A stretch of DNA of 64,000 bases from Acinetobacter wuhouensis (GCF_001696605.3 NZ_CP031716.1:1984001-2048000); one strand, 5' to 3'; positions 47,701-54,262 are shown, counted from the first letter of the stretch. The notes: generated by a model not told the origin, from the letters alone. Numbers and translations are program-made.

Positions 47701-48251
47701 GAAATAATGGCCTCCATATAGAACTTCAGGTCATTTTGAGAGGCACCGACTTTCTGCAAAGAATCATAATAAAGCTGAAGTGCTTCTGGTCCTGACAGCT
47801 TTTGGAATTGCTGAATAGTTACACCAACAAGAGGAGCAATATTTTCAAAGAAGTCAGCTAAAGGCCCACCACCAGTCTGTTGGAAATCACCAATACGGTC
47901 TTGCATGTCTTTCATCTTATCAGCGAAAGACTCCATGCTAATCCCAGCAGTTTCCGCACCTTTTGCGTAAAACTGAAAGTCTCGAACTGAAGTATTGGCA
48001 AGTTGGGCGAATTTTTTAATTTCACTTCCGGTTTGAATAGTTTGGTCTGCAAAGGCAGCCATGCCGCCAATCGAAATCCCCGCAACCGCAGCACCAAATG
48101 CGGTCGCTGCGATACTCGCAACACTAAAGCTATTTGCAATATTTTTACTTGAGCTTTTGGCTTGGCGTTCAGCCTGTGTCATTGGGCCCGTAAAATTGCC
48201 AATTTTTGTAACCAAATCTAGGGTTAAACGACCCAATGATGCTGTTGCCAT
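44703..48251 (-). CDS. Tape measure protein with transglycosylase domain
   Basis: 1182 residues. The N-terminal LGRLTLDLVTKIGNFTGPMTQAERQAK is a standard tape-measure start. Hydrophobic, Ala-rich segments lie at about 250-350. Long helices (EQQTKAREESEKKIEEAKRK) follow. A lytic transglycosylase (SLT) domain occupies about residues 620-760, with catalytic Glu in PENMLAAVMAQESKGN and then GAIGPFQTT and AVTAYNAGVKG. It sets tail length and probably opens peptidoglycan during DNA entry. The C-terminus has AGIVHKGEGVLTQEEIAALGG, common in these proteins. Confidence 0.9.
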   Translation of the reverse strand: MATASLGRLTLDLVTKIGNFTGPMTQAERQAKSSSKNIANSFSVASIAATAFGAAVAGISIGGMAAFADQTIQTGSEIKKFAQLANTSVRDFQFYAKGAETAGISMESFADKMKDMQDRIGDFQQTGGGPLADFFENIAPLVGVTIQQFQKLSGPEALQLYYDSLQKVGASQNDLKFYMEAIISDSSLLIPLLENGGEGFKKWGDAAERANAIMSDEMIETLALAKENVQLLNLQWDGLKATLVNNVVPVVQLVSDNMDDIKAVALALTAAMAVKLVPTVVATSIQLAQLAAFSVRAGAGLIGLSASASTTTGAMVALRGAMAFLGGPAGLAMLAVQGIAAGSAFLYMKKSSDTLDPSLSTQGKTVAELRVEYEKLDTTQQRVLTRKATDELNEANKLFREQKNELLGLIDAVTRNSEVSEKDRDSASRLFEQYRLGKINSNELATAVNSLATISDTAKSSIDKKAESVGKEKSAVDDARKVLGIYSGKVQENTRLNNENAKSISAQEQALLGFTQKQREALKNISADIARENYIVANIAKGWSRDKANYFADAREDSGMSFSETSSKAWFLQVEAGYKLQQQTKAREESEKKIEEAKRKQIELSQKQYSYSNAELKMLQKVAEINSKYGLNEIGSKYGIPENMLAAVMAQESKGNVNAKSQTGAIGPFQTTGIYRKQYGLSVADSYDVKKSAEVAAKDLAESFKIFGNWSDAVTAYNAGVKGTKDLKSKGFTGSSAKTKEASAYSGLVDKWLVGLGGTSNKSAGILANDAAANLKDWTEYWGELEEVRKQALENQQTVQQTYFTEDQQLAFDHKEKIKAIELAFAGDDSAIKKYTEMQNAAYQKDVAEYQEAQKQKELSDKKQLLEAKRHWISTEDYAKEYYALVREEILNTAKYSPEMKNALVKQANIQQGVEENSKREQVWSDYQSMMGLEKSPYQQDIDLLAEARKHMLLTEEEYQQQRLAMQMSYGAQYGADFAGMMMGLVDSSSSAYAILGSVQKGFALFSTAMNSYQAISAAWASAPFPYNLPAVGIATMETGLLQAAVSALSPVGYATGGFTGFGGKYEPAGIVHKGEGVLTQEEIAALGGPAGFYALRDSIRNGFADGGLALDAPKLINAQSPTISGYMEEAQQKQQANLQHLQINNILDPSIVGDFMGTSSGTKTFMNFIKNNRSSIKAMIA

Positions 48252-48267
48252 AGCTTTTCCTCAGGCA

Positions 48268-48292
48268 ATAAAAAACCCCGCAAATGCAGGGT
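48268..48292 (-). terminator. Terminator after the secreted moron protein
   Basis: On the minus strand ACCCTGC and GCGGGGT (one wobble) pair around ATTT, followed by TTTTTT. It lies between the 48314-48892 gene and the tape measure gene. Confidence 0.8.
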
Positions 48293-48313
48293 TTGTTGAT
48301 GTTTAATATTTAC

Positions 48314-48892
48314 TTAAAGGCCACGTGAATCCTTTATCGTCTTTTCTGAATAACATGCATCACTGTTAGAAAGTTCATAGGCTAAAGTAATGTATCCAGA
48401 ATTTAAATTTTTAGCTTTTGCCTTTAGCATAATATTTTTTACACCATTAGTTTCCAATGGCCCCCATGCTACTGCTAAAATACGCTCTTCTTTAAGTAAG
48501 CTCATTGTCCATTCATTTGAGTCTTTCCAAATACTACCGCTTCTTAGGAAATTAAAATCACCCTCAGGTTTCCCGTACTTGGAGATTAGTGACTCTTTTG
48601 TGCTCGAAAACTCATCTCTAATTGCATCACCATAAACGCTAGTAGCAATAGGCTTTCCAAAACCTATTACCTTGCAAAGCCCATTTTGCGGTGTTATAAC
48701 CATTAAATAGTCTGCAAATCCTGCGTATGGAATAGGTACCTTTTTAAAAGAATAAGAATTATCCCCAAGCTTTTCTGGCTGCCCACTAACTTTGATTACA
48801 TCAGCCAACGACATCCCAACTTTAAGCCCAAACGGAGCATCTGCGAAAGCATTAGTTGTTAATAGCGCTAAGATAAATAGTATTTTTTTCAT
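48314..48892 (-). CDS. Exported protein, probable prophage moron
   Basis: 192 residues with a clear signal peptide (MKKILFILALLTTNAFADAPFG), so periplasmic. The mature part contains GLKVGMSLADVIKVSGQPEKLG and SLISKYGKPEGDF, a repeated pattern like small lipoprotein-type SmpA/OmlA folds. The two Cys could form a disulfide. It is bounded by terminators at 48938-48964 and 48268-48292, with ribosome site GAGGG. Possible roles are envelope change or superinfection exclusion; function is unknown. Confidence 0.7.
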   Translation of the reverse strand: MKKILFILALLTTNAFADAPFGLKVGMSLADVIKVSGQPEKLGDNSYSFKKVPIPYAGFADYLMVITPQNGLCKVIGFGKPIATSVYGDAIRDEFSSTKESLISKYGKPEGDFNFLRSGSIWKDSNEWTMSLLKEERILAVAWGPLETNGVKNIMLKAKAKNLNSGYITLAYELSNSDACYSEKTIKDSRGL

Positions 48893-48937
48893 GCGAATGC
48901 CCTCTTATAAGTAAATATAAGATACTAATTTATAGTA

Positions 48938-48964
48938 CAAAAAGAAACCCACCGAAGTGGGTTT
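48938..48964 (-). terminator. Terminator after the KilA-N gene
   Basis: On the minus strand AAACCCAC and GTGGGTTT pair perfectly around a TTCG tetraloop, followed by CTTTTTG. It ends the arc-like/ant-like unit. Confidence 0.85.
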
Positions 48965-48968
48965 GTGT

Positions 48969-49853
48969 TTATTTGCGCTTGTAATCTAATGCCATGCGTT
49001 CGGCGCAATTTAAATGCCATTGATAATATTCAGATCGCTCACGCTGTCTTTTTAAATCATCTTTATCTATAAAGTGGAATGCAAACATCGCTCCATCAGT
49101 AAAATGATCATGTACAGCCGCAGCCATATTTGGGCTAAGTGTTCTAAGTGGCTCACCAAACTGCCTCCACCACTCTCGAATCCAAAGCATATGCCATGCT
49201 AAACCTTGAACATTATTGTGATAATTTTTATCTATTTGAATTAAATTATCTTGCTTAGTTGAAACCTTAGCCTTTAACTCCATTGTTTCCAGATAATGAA
49301 CAGCCTCTGGAAAATGAATTTCTAAAAGCTCTGCATAGCGCGGGATTTTAAAATGTCGATTATGGCGCGCCCACATTTCAGCAAAGATTTTACGTTCACC
49401 TTGAGAGCGACGCGCCACAATCTCATGAAGTAATGCTTGCTGTTCTGGTGAGATGGCTTGGCGCGCCTTAACTCTGAATTGCATCACCATTGCGTCGTAA
49501 GCCCGAATAACCTGTAAATGGAATTTTGCAGAAATCCACATTGCGTACGAGTAAACCAATTCTTTCACAACATATGTGCCTTGTTCTTTACCTCTACCAC
49601 GAATTATATTTACTGCTTTCTTACATGATGCAGGATTTCCTGCATCATAATTTTCATCCTCAATTGCAGCTATCAACTCTTGAGTTTTTTCATTCTCAAT
49701 AAAAAATCCGGGCCGATCCTTACGCAAATCCCCACCAGCCTTATGAAGATCATTCAAGCAATAGCGTCCATCTTCATCCTGACGAATTGAAAACTCACCA
49801 ATAACCAACGGTTGAGTATTTGGATTTACTAGATTTTGTGTTAAATTAGACAT
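48969..49853 (-). CDS. KilA-N domain antirepressor-like protein (ant position)
   Basis: 294 residues. The N-terminal KilA-N domain spans about residues 15-125 (RYCLNDLHKAGGD; KELVYSYAMWISAKFHLQVIRAYD). The C-terminal part has QALLHEIVARRSQGERKIF and HFKIPRYAELLEIHFPEAVHYLE, like antirepressor C-terminal domains. Such proteins bind phage repressors and cause induction. It follows an arc-like gene on the same strand, while a mnt-like gene reads the other way, as in P22 immI. A terminator follows closely. Role is inferred from domain and order. Confidence 0.8.
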   Translation of the reverse strand: MSNLTQNLVNPNTQPLVIGEFSIRQDEDGRYCLNDLHKAGGDLRKDRPGFFIENEKTQELIAAIEDENYDAGNPASCKKAVNIIRGRGKEQGTYVVKELVYSYAMWISAKFHLQVIRAYDAMVMQFRVKARQAISPEQQALLHEIVARRSQGERKIFAEMWARHNRHFKIPRYAELLEIHFPEAVHYLETMELKAKVSTKQDNLIQIDKNYHNNVQGLAWHMLWIREWWRQFGEPLRTLSPNMAAAVHDHFTDGAMFAFHFIDKDDLKRQRERSEYYQWHLNCAERMALDYKRK

Positions 49854-49916
49854 AGTTACTTCTCATTAGTAATGACATCAATTAAGCCCTTGCCGTCGAA
49901 AGTCTGGGCTTTTTTG
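49854..49916 (+). ncRNA. Possible sar-like antisense RNA between arc-like and ant-like genes
   Basis: On the plus strand, opposite to the flanking genes, AAGCCC (49884-49889) and GGGCTT (49906-49911) form a stem followed by TTTTT, with no plus-strand gene to end. A promoter-like pair TTGGAT (49820-49825) and TAAATT (49842-49847) with 16-base spacing would start RNA near 49854, just outside the ant-like ATG. The RNA would be about 60 bases and complementary to the ant-like ribosome site. P22 has such an RNA (sar) at this place. The stem is only 6 bp with a 16-base loop, so this is tentative. Confidence 0.4.
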
Positions 49917-49929
49917 TTGTCTGTTAAAT

Positions 49930-50094
49930 TCATGCTTTCGCACTCTTTTGGTTTTCTCGCTTTTCTAACCATTCTTCAATGATCATATTTAGCTGAGCTG
50001 TGATAGTTCTGCGGTCTTTCTGAGTTTCCTCTTTAAATCGCTCTAAAGTTTTTTCAGGTATACGCACGTTTACCTGTGGATCTTGTCTTGCCAT
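49930..50094 (-). CDS. Arc-like ribbon-helix-helix repressor
   Basis: 54 residues from MARQDPQVNVRIPEK, chosen because GGAG lies 6 bases upstream and because the frame before it overlaps operator repeats. It is a complete RHH fold: QVNVRIPEKTLERFKEETQKDRRTI then a second helix ending in a basic tail, same size as Arc of P22 (53 residues). It should repress the divergent intergenic promoters and the arc-like/ant-like transcript. It lies 76 bp before the KilA-N gene. Confidence 0.8.
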   Translation of the reverse strand: MARQDPQVNVRIPEKTLERFKEETQKDRRTITAQLNMIIEEWLEKRENQKSAKA

Positions 50095-50111
50095 TTTCAA
50101 CTCCATCTCAA

Positions 50112-50187
50112 TGTTAGCACTAGCTAACAATTGCTAACATAGCAAACAATTCAAACTTGTGTCAACATATTTTGCTAACAATTGCTA
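50112..50187. promoter_or_regulatory. Operator/promoter region of the RHH genes
   Basis: GCTAACAATTGCTA occurs twice (50123-50136 and 50174-50187), and TGTTAGC-ACTA-GCTAACA (50112-50129) is a perfect 7-bp inverted repeat. These repeated TGTTAGCA half-sites lie between the divergent arc-like and mnt-like starts, as expected for Arc/Mnt-type operators. Confidence 0.7.
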
Positions 50188-50208
50188 TCAAAATATTAGG
50201 ACTAGAAA

Positions 50209-50553
50209 ATGTCTGAAGATGTTCAATTTAACTTACGCATACCATCTGAGCTAAAACAGCAGATAGTTGATGCTGCCAAGCGAAATAGCAGATCTATTAA
50301 TGCTGAGGCTCAATTGCGACTAGAGAGAACATTTGAACTCGATAGCCTCCCCGAGCCAACCAATCCAAAAAATATTACTGACCCCGATAAGCTCGAAGCT
50401 TGGGCTAAATCGGTGCTTAATGAGCTATTAAAACTTAAAGATATAAGCAACCGAGTCGATCGACTAGAGGGTGATATGGAGAAAATGGAGGCTAATAATT
50501 ATGATGTTGAAAATAGATTAAATGATCTGGATGGTCGAGGATATGAGCCTTAA
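50209..50553 (+). CDS. Mnt-like Arc-family repressor with C-terminal coiled coil
   Basis: 114 residues. The N-terminal RHH (VQFNLRIPSELKQQIVDAAKR, then SRSINAEAQLRLERTFE) is typical of Arc/Mnt. The C-terminal half (about 65-105, LLKLKDISNRVDRLEGDMEKME) is a coiled coil, as in Mnt, which uses one for tetramers. It reads opposite to the arc-like gene from the shared operator region. It is the only rightward gene inside the structural region. It would keep the antirepressor off in the lysogen; inference by analogy with P22. Confidence 0.8.
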   Translation: MSEDVQFNLRIPSELKQQIVDAAKRNSRSINAEAQLRLERTFELDSLPEPTNPKNITDPDKLEAWAKSVLNELLKLKDISNRVDRLEGDMEKMEANNYDVENRLNDLDGRGYEP

Positions 50554-50588
50554 CTCAAATTCCAAGTCTCACATCTAATCCTTGCTTC

Positions 50589-50611
50589 CAGAGCCTCAAT
50601 TTGAGGCTCTG
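50589..50611. repeat. Perfect inverted repeat after the mnt-like gene
   Basis: CAGAGCCTCAA (50589-50599) and TTGAGGCTCTG (50601-50611) are perfect 11-base arms with a single base between, so the stem must open a small loop. There is no T-run. The right arm with flanks, CAATTTGAGGCTCTGA (50597-50612), also occurs at 61531-61546. Confidence 0.6.
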
Positions 50612-50702
50612 AATATGATATGTACTAGCTCAAATCTAAGCATCAAACTCTGCAAATTTGCAGAGTACTTCTCATATATGAGGTTTGGGAAACCAACCCA
50701 AG

Positions 50703-51358
50703 TCAGCTTCCCCCGAAACTTTGCATCATGTATTCCTCAAGCGACAATTCCTGTGGTTGATCCTCATGCGGCATAAATGACTGTGCTTTTACATCCTTAG
50801 CGCCTTTTGAACTCAAGTATGTAGCCATTAGATTTCCAATGGCTTGCTCAATGCGACGACCAATAAAAAGAGAGCCTCGCTTTTGACGAAAGGCTCTCCA
50901 AATTAAATACTCTTGGCGAGTTATTCTTTGTTTGGCTTCAGCAATTGTTCTTCCTCCAATTCCATTGATGACGAGTTCACACCATCCTTCTTCTTCTTCG
51001 CTAAGATCCAATTCTTTCCCGCAAAATCTAAAACCTCGTCAGCAGCGGTATACATAGCCTCAATTACTTCAGTTGAAATCGAGCCAGTCTCTGAAAGTTT
51101 TGGAAAAAACTTTGTATCTTCATCTTCGTGTACAACCAAAAATACTAAAGCTTTTTTTAACTGATCCAGTGTAAGGTCTTGCTTGTTTTTAAGCTTCCAA
51201 ACATCTGAAGCATTAACAATCTCATCATGTGATGCAATCTTAATAAGGATTTCACCACCGACTTCAGCGCCATCTTTATCGCGGAACTGAATTGTTTTTT
51301 CAACAAAACTACCTACACCAATCACCTGCTTGGTTGCTGTTAATGTTAATTTAGCCAT
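50703..51358 (-). CDS. Tail assembly chaperone fusion (gpG-T-like, -1 frameshift product)
   Basis: The 50703-51013 frame has no ATG start and overlaps the 3' end of the gpG-like gene in the -1 frame. A ribosome slipping back at GGGAAAG (51014-51020) would join residues 1-115 of the first frame to 103 residues of the second, giving about 218 residues. The second part carries ELDLSEEEEGWCELVING and RQEYLIWRAFRQKRGS. In lambda the G-T fusion recruits tail tube to tape measure. Order (tube gene before, tape measure after) fits. Confidence 0.82.
50921..51358 (-). CDS. Tail assembly chaperone (gpG-like)
   Basis: 145 residues in the unshifted frame. Starts MAKLTLTATKQVIGVGSFVEKTIQF, ends in an acidic stretch (SSSMELEEEQLLKPNKE). 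The region before the slip site, EVLDFAGK, is followed in frame by NWILAKKKKDG. It is short, soluble and placed between tail tube and tape measure genes, the constant position of such chaperones. It starts next to the tube gene stop (51358). Confidence 0.82.
   Translation of the reverse strand: MAKLTLTATKQVIGVGSFVEKTIQFRDKDGAEVGGEILIKIASHDEIVNASDVWKLKNKQDLTLDQLKKALVFLVVHEDEDTKFFPKLSETGSISTEVIEAMYTAADEVLDFAGKNWILAKKKKDGVNSSSMELEEEQLLKPNKE
51014..51020 (-). promoter_or_regulatory. Programmed -1 frameshift site GGGAAAG
   Basis: In the zero frame the site reads G-GGA-AAG, identical to the lambda G/G-T slippery heptamer and in the correct phase. The -1 frame is open from here to 50703. Confidence 0.85.
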
Positions 51359-51828
51359 TATGGAGTCACCACGCGTGGAGTTGTTACAACTGCTGAAGTA
51401 CGAACAAGGGTGAACGTATAGCCAACCAATGCATCTTGTTCAACTGTTGGTGCGGCTGGGTTGATATAACCCTCAAATGACCACCAAATACGATCTTCAG
51501 GTAGGTCGATACCAGCAACAGCCTCATAAGTAGGTGGTGTTTTAGAGTGGCTTGAACCTACATGCCACTTCACCTTTTCACCTGATTCAGCAAGCTCAAT
51601 TAGTTTCAAATGGCTTGTGTTTGTATCATCAAGATCAATTTGAATAGAACCTTCACCCGGATCACGCAGACCGCGCTCATAATCTTTAGTGTCCGAATCT
51701 AGGCAGGTTGAATCAATCTTTGAGAACGAATCCTCACCGAATGAAAATGCTTTAGGGCAAGTGAAACGAACCACTGCACCATCGACAACAGCAAAAATCT
51801 GTGTCCCGTTGGATTTAATACGCGCCAT
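51358..51828 (-). CDS. Major tail tube protein
   Basis: 156 residues. Pattern of siphovirus tail tube proteins: IDSTCLDSDTKDYERGLRDPGEGSIQID near residue 40, the immunoglobulin-free short form, and WWSFEGYINPAAPTVEQDALVGYTFTLV near the end. It lies directly upstream of the tail chaperones. A terminator (51857-51879) separates it from the accessory gene before it, so late read-through or a promoter in 51829-51856 must supply its transcript. Confidence 0.82.
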   Translation of the reverse strand: MARIKSNGTQIFAVVDGAVVRFTCPKAFSFGEDSFSKIDSTCLDSDTKDYERGLRDPGEGSIQIDLDDTNTSHLKLIELAESGEKVKWHVGSSHSKTPPTYEAVAGIDLPEDRIWWSFEGYINPAAPTVEQDALVGYTFTLVRTSAVVTTPRVVTP

Positions 51829-51856
51829 GAGTAGCTACTCCTCAAATTTTTGGCAT

Positions 51857-51879
51857 AAAAAAAGCCACCGAGTGGTGGC
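51857..51879 (-). terminator. Terminator after the PD-(D/E)XK-like moron
   Basis: On the minus strand GCCACC and GGTGGC pair perfectly around ACTC, followed by seven T. Confidence 0.85.
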
Positions 51880-51934
51880 ATTGGTTTGAAATTAATTTAT
51901 TTATTCAAATAGGCATGGTTATCAGATGAAGTAA

Positions 51935-52486
51935 TCAATCCTCATCGAGCATCCACATCTTTGGAACAATAATCTTGGTAATATTATCTGGAAGGTCAAC
52001 CTTGAAATCGCAAGCAATCGCATATCCAGATTTCACATTCATTTCATGCATGTATTCAAGCAGCTGAGCGAGTGATTTGCTAGTGAATGACTTTTTACAC
52101 TCAACTGGAACAGTTTCACCCTCAAGCTCTGCAAAAAAATCTGGGCGCTTCCCACTTGCCAATGGTTTCCCTTTTACTATTTTTATTCCATTTCTCTGCC
52201 CATATATTTTCATCCAGCTGTGAACTACTGAATACTCATCTTCTCCGAGTTTCTTTTCTGGTGAGACAGAAAGCTTGTAATTGAAAATACAGGCATCTTG
52301 CACAGCCATTCGCAGCATTGAGAATGTTACAGATTTACCATCATCATTTTTTTCTGTAAATTTCAGCAAGCTAATCATTGTCTCAAAATCTTGCTCCAAT
52401 GATGCATCATAAGCATGAGCCAATACATCAGCAAATGTGAAGTTTGCGCTATCACTGTCAGTTATCTTAGAATTGATATCAGTCAT
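51935..52486 (-). CDS. Moron protein with PD-(D/E)XK-like nuclease motif
   Basis: 183 residues, no known family recalled. A stretch near residues 118-135 reads GKRPDFFAELEGETVPVECKK: Asp in RPDF, then Glu-Cys-Lys with hydrophobic residues before it, which is the D-x(n)-(D/E)-x-K pattern of restriction-endonuclease-like folds. After it comes SLAQLLEYMHEM, like the helix that carries the conserved Gln. The gene has its own promoter-like site and terminator and interrupts the head-tail order. A role in defence or phage competition is inference; catalysis is unproven. Confidence 0.6.
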   Translation of the reverse strand: MTDINSKITDSDSANFTFADVLAHAYDASLEQDFETMISLLKFTEKNDDGKSVTFSMLRMAVQDACIFNYKLSVSPEKKLGEDEYSVVHSWMKIYGQRNGIKIVKGKPLASGKRPDFFAELEGETVPVECKKSFTSKSLAQLLEYMHEMNVKSGYAIACDFKVDLPDNITKIIVPKMWMLDED

Positions 52487-52557
52487 TTTGTTAGCCTTAA
52501 TAACATTATGATTAGAGCCCGTTTTGTGCTTCCAACACTTATCGGGCTTGTTTATTT

Positions 52558-52566
52558 ATTATACCA
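52558..52566 (-). promoter_or_regulatory. Extended -10 promoter of the moron
   Basis: TGGTATAAT on the minus strand is a full -10 hexamer with the extended TGn element, 72 bases before the gene start. No good -35 is visible. The 5' leader can form a stem with AGCCCG/CGGGCT arms. Confidence 0.6.
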
Positions 52567-52601
52567 AAATTAAAGATAATTTAATATAAAACAACAACTA
52601 A

Positions 52602-52973
52602 CTATCTATCCAAAAACCAATTCGCATCAAAGCCGCGACCAAAAATATTGGTATCAGCTATGCGTTCGAAATGGTTTGGGTGAATATTGGTGACATAACA
52701 GTGTGGGTCTAAAGCCTTTCTGATTGCAGCACGGATATCGGATGCTCTTTTCTGCTGAGTGTCGTAAACTACAATCTGAAATGAAACATGGTCTATAGCG
52801 GCTGGGCAATCCAAGTGGTTTTCAGGATTGGCTGTGACCACTGACCAGACTGCATAGGGATATGGCGTTTTGTGTGGCGCTACATCTTCAAATACTCTTA
52901 AAGGATTAGTGCCGAGCAATGTTGTGACCGCTGAAGCCAATTTCAGCGTCGGAACTACGGGTAAAATGTTCAT
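52602..52973 (-). CDS. Tail completion protein (DUF3168-like)
   Basis: 123 residues. PYPYAVWSVVTANPENHLDCP and the following VSFQIVVYDTQQKRASDIRAAIRKAL match the DUF3168 type of tail terminator proteins that close the tail tube end. The start overlaps the previous gene stop by 4 bases. Assigned by motif and order. Confidence 0.8.
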   Translation of the reverse strand: MNILPVVPTLKLASAVTTLLGTNPLRVFEDVAPHKTPYPYAVWSVVTANPENHLDCPAAIDHVSFQIVVYDTQQKRASDIRAAIRKALDPHCYVTNIHPNHFERIADTNIFGRGFDANWFLDR

Positions 52974-53428
52974 AATTTTGCGAGTTCCTTGTCGATTTCT
53001 TTATTGAAGTTTTCAGCAAAGCTATTGGTCACGGCTTGGATGTTGTTTTGCAGTGCTGGGCGCATGAATGGTGTGCCTGGATTGTTGGCACTTGGGTACT
53101 CAATAAAGCGCCAATGTCGAGTGTCGCCACCTGGTGTTTTAGGTGGATTTTTGTTTGAGAATGACGCACCACCACGAACACCGACACGCATCACCACTTC
53201 ATTCGGGTTTCGTGTTTTCCCCGCAGCAATAGCAATGTTTTTCCAGATCTTTTCTGCGGTTTCTGGATCATCCAGAGTTTTTGCATTGGCCCTTGCCGCA
53301 TCCCGGACAATCGCCATAGCTTTACGAGCAGAACGTCGAGCAGCGTTCTTCATCAAGCGAGGATTGCCAAGTCTTTTAAGTTTTTCTTGAACCTCATCCA
53401 ATCCTTCAATATTGAATTCTACTGACAT
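52970..53428 (-). CDS. HK97 gp10-like head-tail protein
   Basis: 152 residues. EFNIEGLDEVQEKLKRLGNPRLMKNAARRSARKAM is the N-terminal signature of HK97 gp10-type proteins; FIEYPSANNPGTPFMRPALQNN follows near the end. It acts in head-tail joining or tail completion. It lies three bases after the head-closure gene. Confidence 0.85.
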   Translation of the reverse strand: MSVEFNIEGLDEVQEKLKRLGNPRLMKNAARRSARKAMAIVRDAARANAKTLDDPETAEKIWKNIAIAAGKTRNPNEVVMRVGVRGGASFSNKNPPKTPGGDTRHWRFIEYPSANNPGTPFMRPALQNNIQAVTNSFAENFNKEIDKELAKL

Positions 53429-53431
53429 GGC

Positions 53432-53761
53432 TTACTCCACTAACGACAACTCCAGCGTCATGTAAATACGACCATTCTCGTTGTCAGGTTTAGGTGGTGA
53501 TACAATCTGGAAAGTCTGTCCATCGAATAAAACACGCATGCTTGAGTCAATATCATCACGCTTGCGTAGTTTTAGCCTCGCTGTTGTTTCTGATCCTGCA
53601 GCTTTGGCATTAATGGAGTCTTTAACAGATAGAAATTCAAGCTTGCCCCAAAGCTTTTTATATTCAATCCAAGCTTCGGTTTCATAGTTGTATTCATCAT
53701 AGGTCGTGGTTTTATGCTGAATCGTCACACGGTGGCATAGTTCGCCTGCACGTTGGGACAT
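53432..53761 (-). CDS. Head closure / head-tail adaptor (SPP1 gp16-like)
   Basis: 109 residues from MSQRAGELCHRVTIQHKTTT, chosen because GGGGG lies upstream and the ATG follows the previous stop by one base; the open frame extends further but overlaps that gene. Contains WIEYKKLWGKLEFLS and MRVLFDGQTFQIVSPPKPDN, usual for the phage head-tail joining family. Confidence 0.85.
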   Translation of the reverse strand: MSQRAGELCHRVTIQHKTTTYDEYNYETEAWIEYKKLWGKLEFLSVKDSINAKAAGSETTARLKLRKRDDIDSSMRVLFDGQTFQIVSPPKPDNENGRIYMTLELSLVE

Positions 53762-53762
53762 A

Positions 53763-54068
53763 TCACACCCCCATATCACGATAAGGCTGGATGCAGTTCC
53801 AGTAACCAAGTGGCAACTCAGTAATCCCTTGAGATGTTGCCTCTCGGTTTTTATACAGATGCCCCACGTAGAGAAGTCGAGCAGCATCAAGCAAGCTGTT
53901 ATCAACTAGATCGTTTTCATTTACTCGCTCAGCCTCGGTTGCGATAACTTTGCGATCTAGGTTTATTTGAATTTGCTCATTGGCAGCATCGATATATGTC
54001 TGTATCAAAGTATCTTCATCATCATGATCTACATGACAATGCAACTTAGCTTTTGCGAGATCAATCAT
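53763..54068 (-). CDS. Head-tail connector (HK97 gp6-like)
   Basis: 101 residues. IDLAKAKLHCHVDHDDEDTLIQTYIDAANEQI is the typical start of gp6-type connectors, and LLDAARLLYVGHLYKNRE lies in the second helix pair. The protein forms the ring under the portal. It overlaps the preceding small gene by 4 bases. Confidence 0.86.
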   Translation of the reverse strand: MIDLAKAKLHCHVDHDDEDTLIQTYIDAANEQIQINLDRKVIATEAERVNENDLVDNSLLDAARLLYVGHLYKNREATSQGITELPLGYWNCIQPYRDMGV

Positions 54069-54247
54069 TCTGGTTTCGCCCGTTTTGCTGTGGTTTTGGT
54101 TGTTTTAGGTTTTGGTTCTTCCACAGGTTCAACCAAAACACCTTTATCTACTAAGTGCTTTACATCCGCTGGATTAGCTGTGCGTTTGTCACCAGTTTGG
54201 TAATACTTATCGCCATAGTGCTCACGCTTAACGTCGTACTCAGTCAT
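54065..54247 (-). CDS. Small head-region protein
   Basis: 60 residues; ribosome site GGAG 6 bases upstream. The first part (NPADVKHLVDKGVLVE) resembles short proteins found after capsid genes. The end is Lys/Thr/Pro-rich (KPKTTKTTAKRAKPE). Function unknown; possible capsid accessory. Confidence 0.65.
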   Translation of the reverse strand: MTEYDVKREHYGDKYYQTGDKRTANPADVKHLVDKGVLVEPVEEPKPKTTKTTAKRAKPE

Positions 54248-54262
54248 GACTATCTCCTAATA

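Noticed and set aside
52500..52556. AGCCCG/CGGGCT stem as a terminator
   Set aside because: Long imperfect loop and no T-run on the minus strand; it lies in the leader of the moron gene.
53432..53905. Long form of the head closure gene
   Set aside because: The extra N-terminus overlaps the connector gene and is not like the family; the internal ATG has a good ribosome site.
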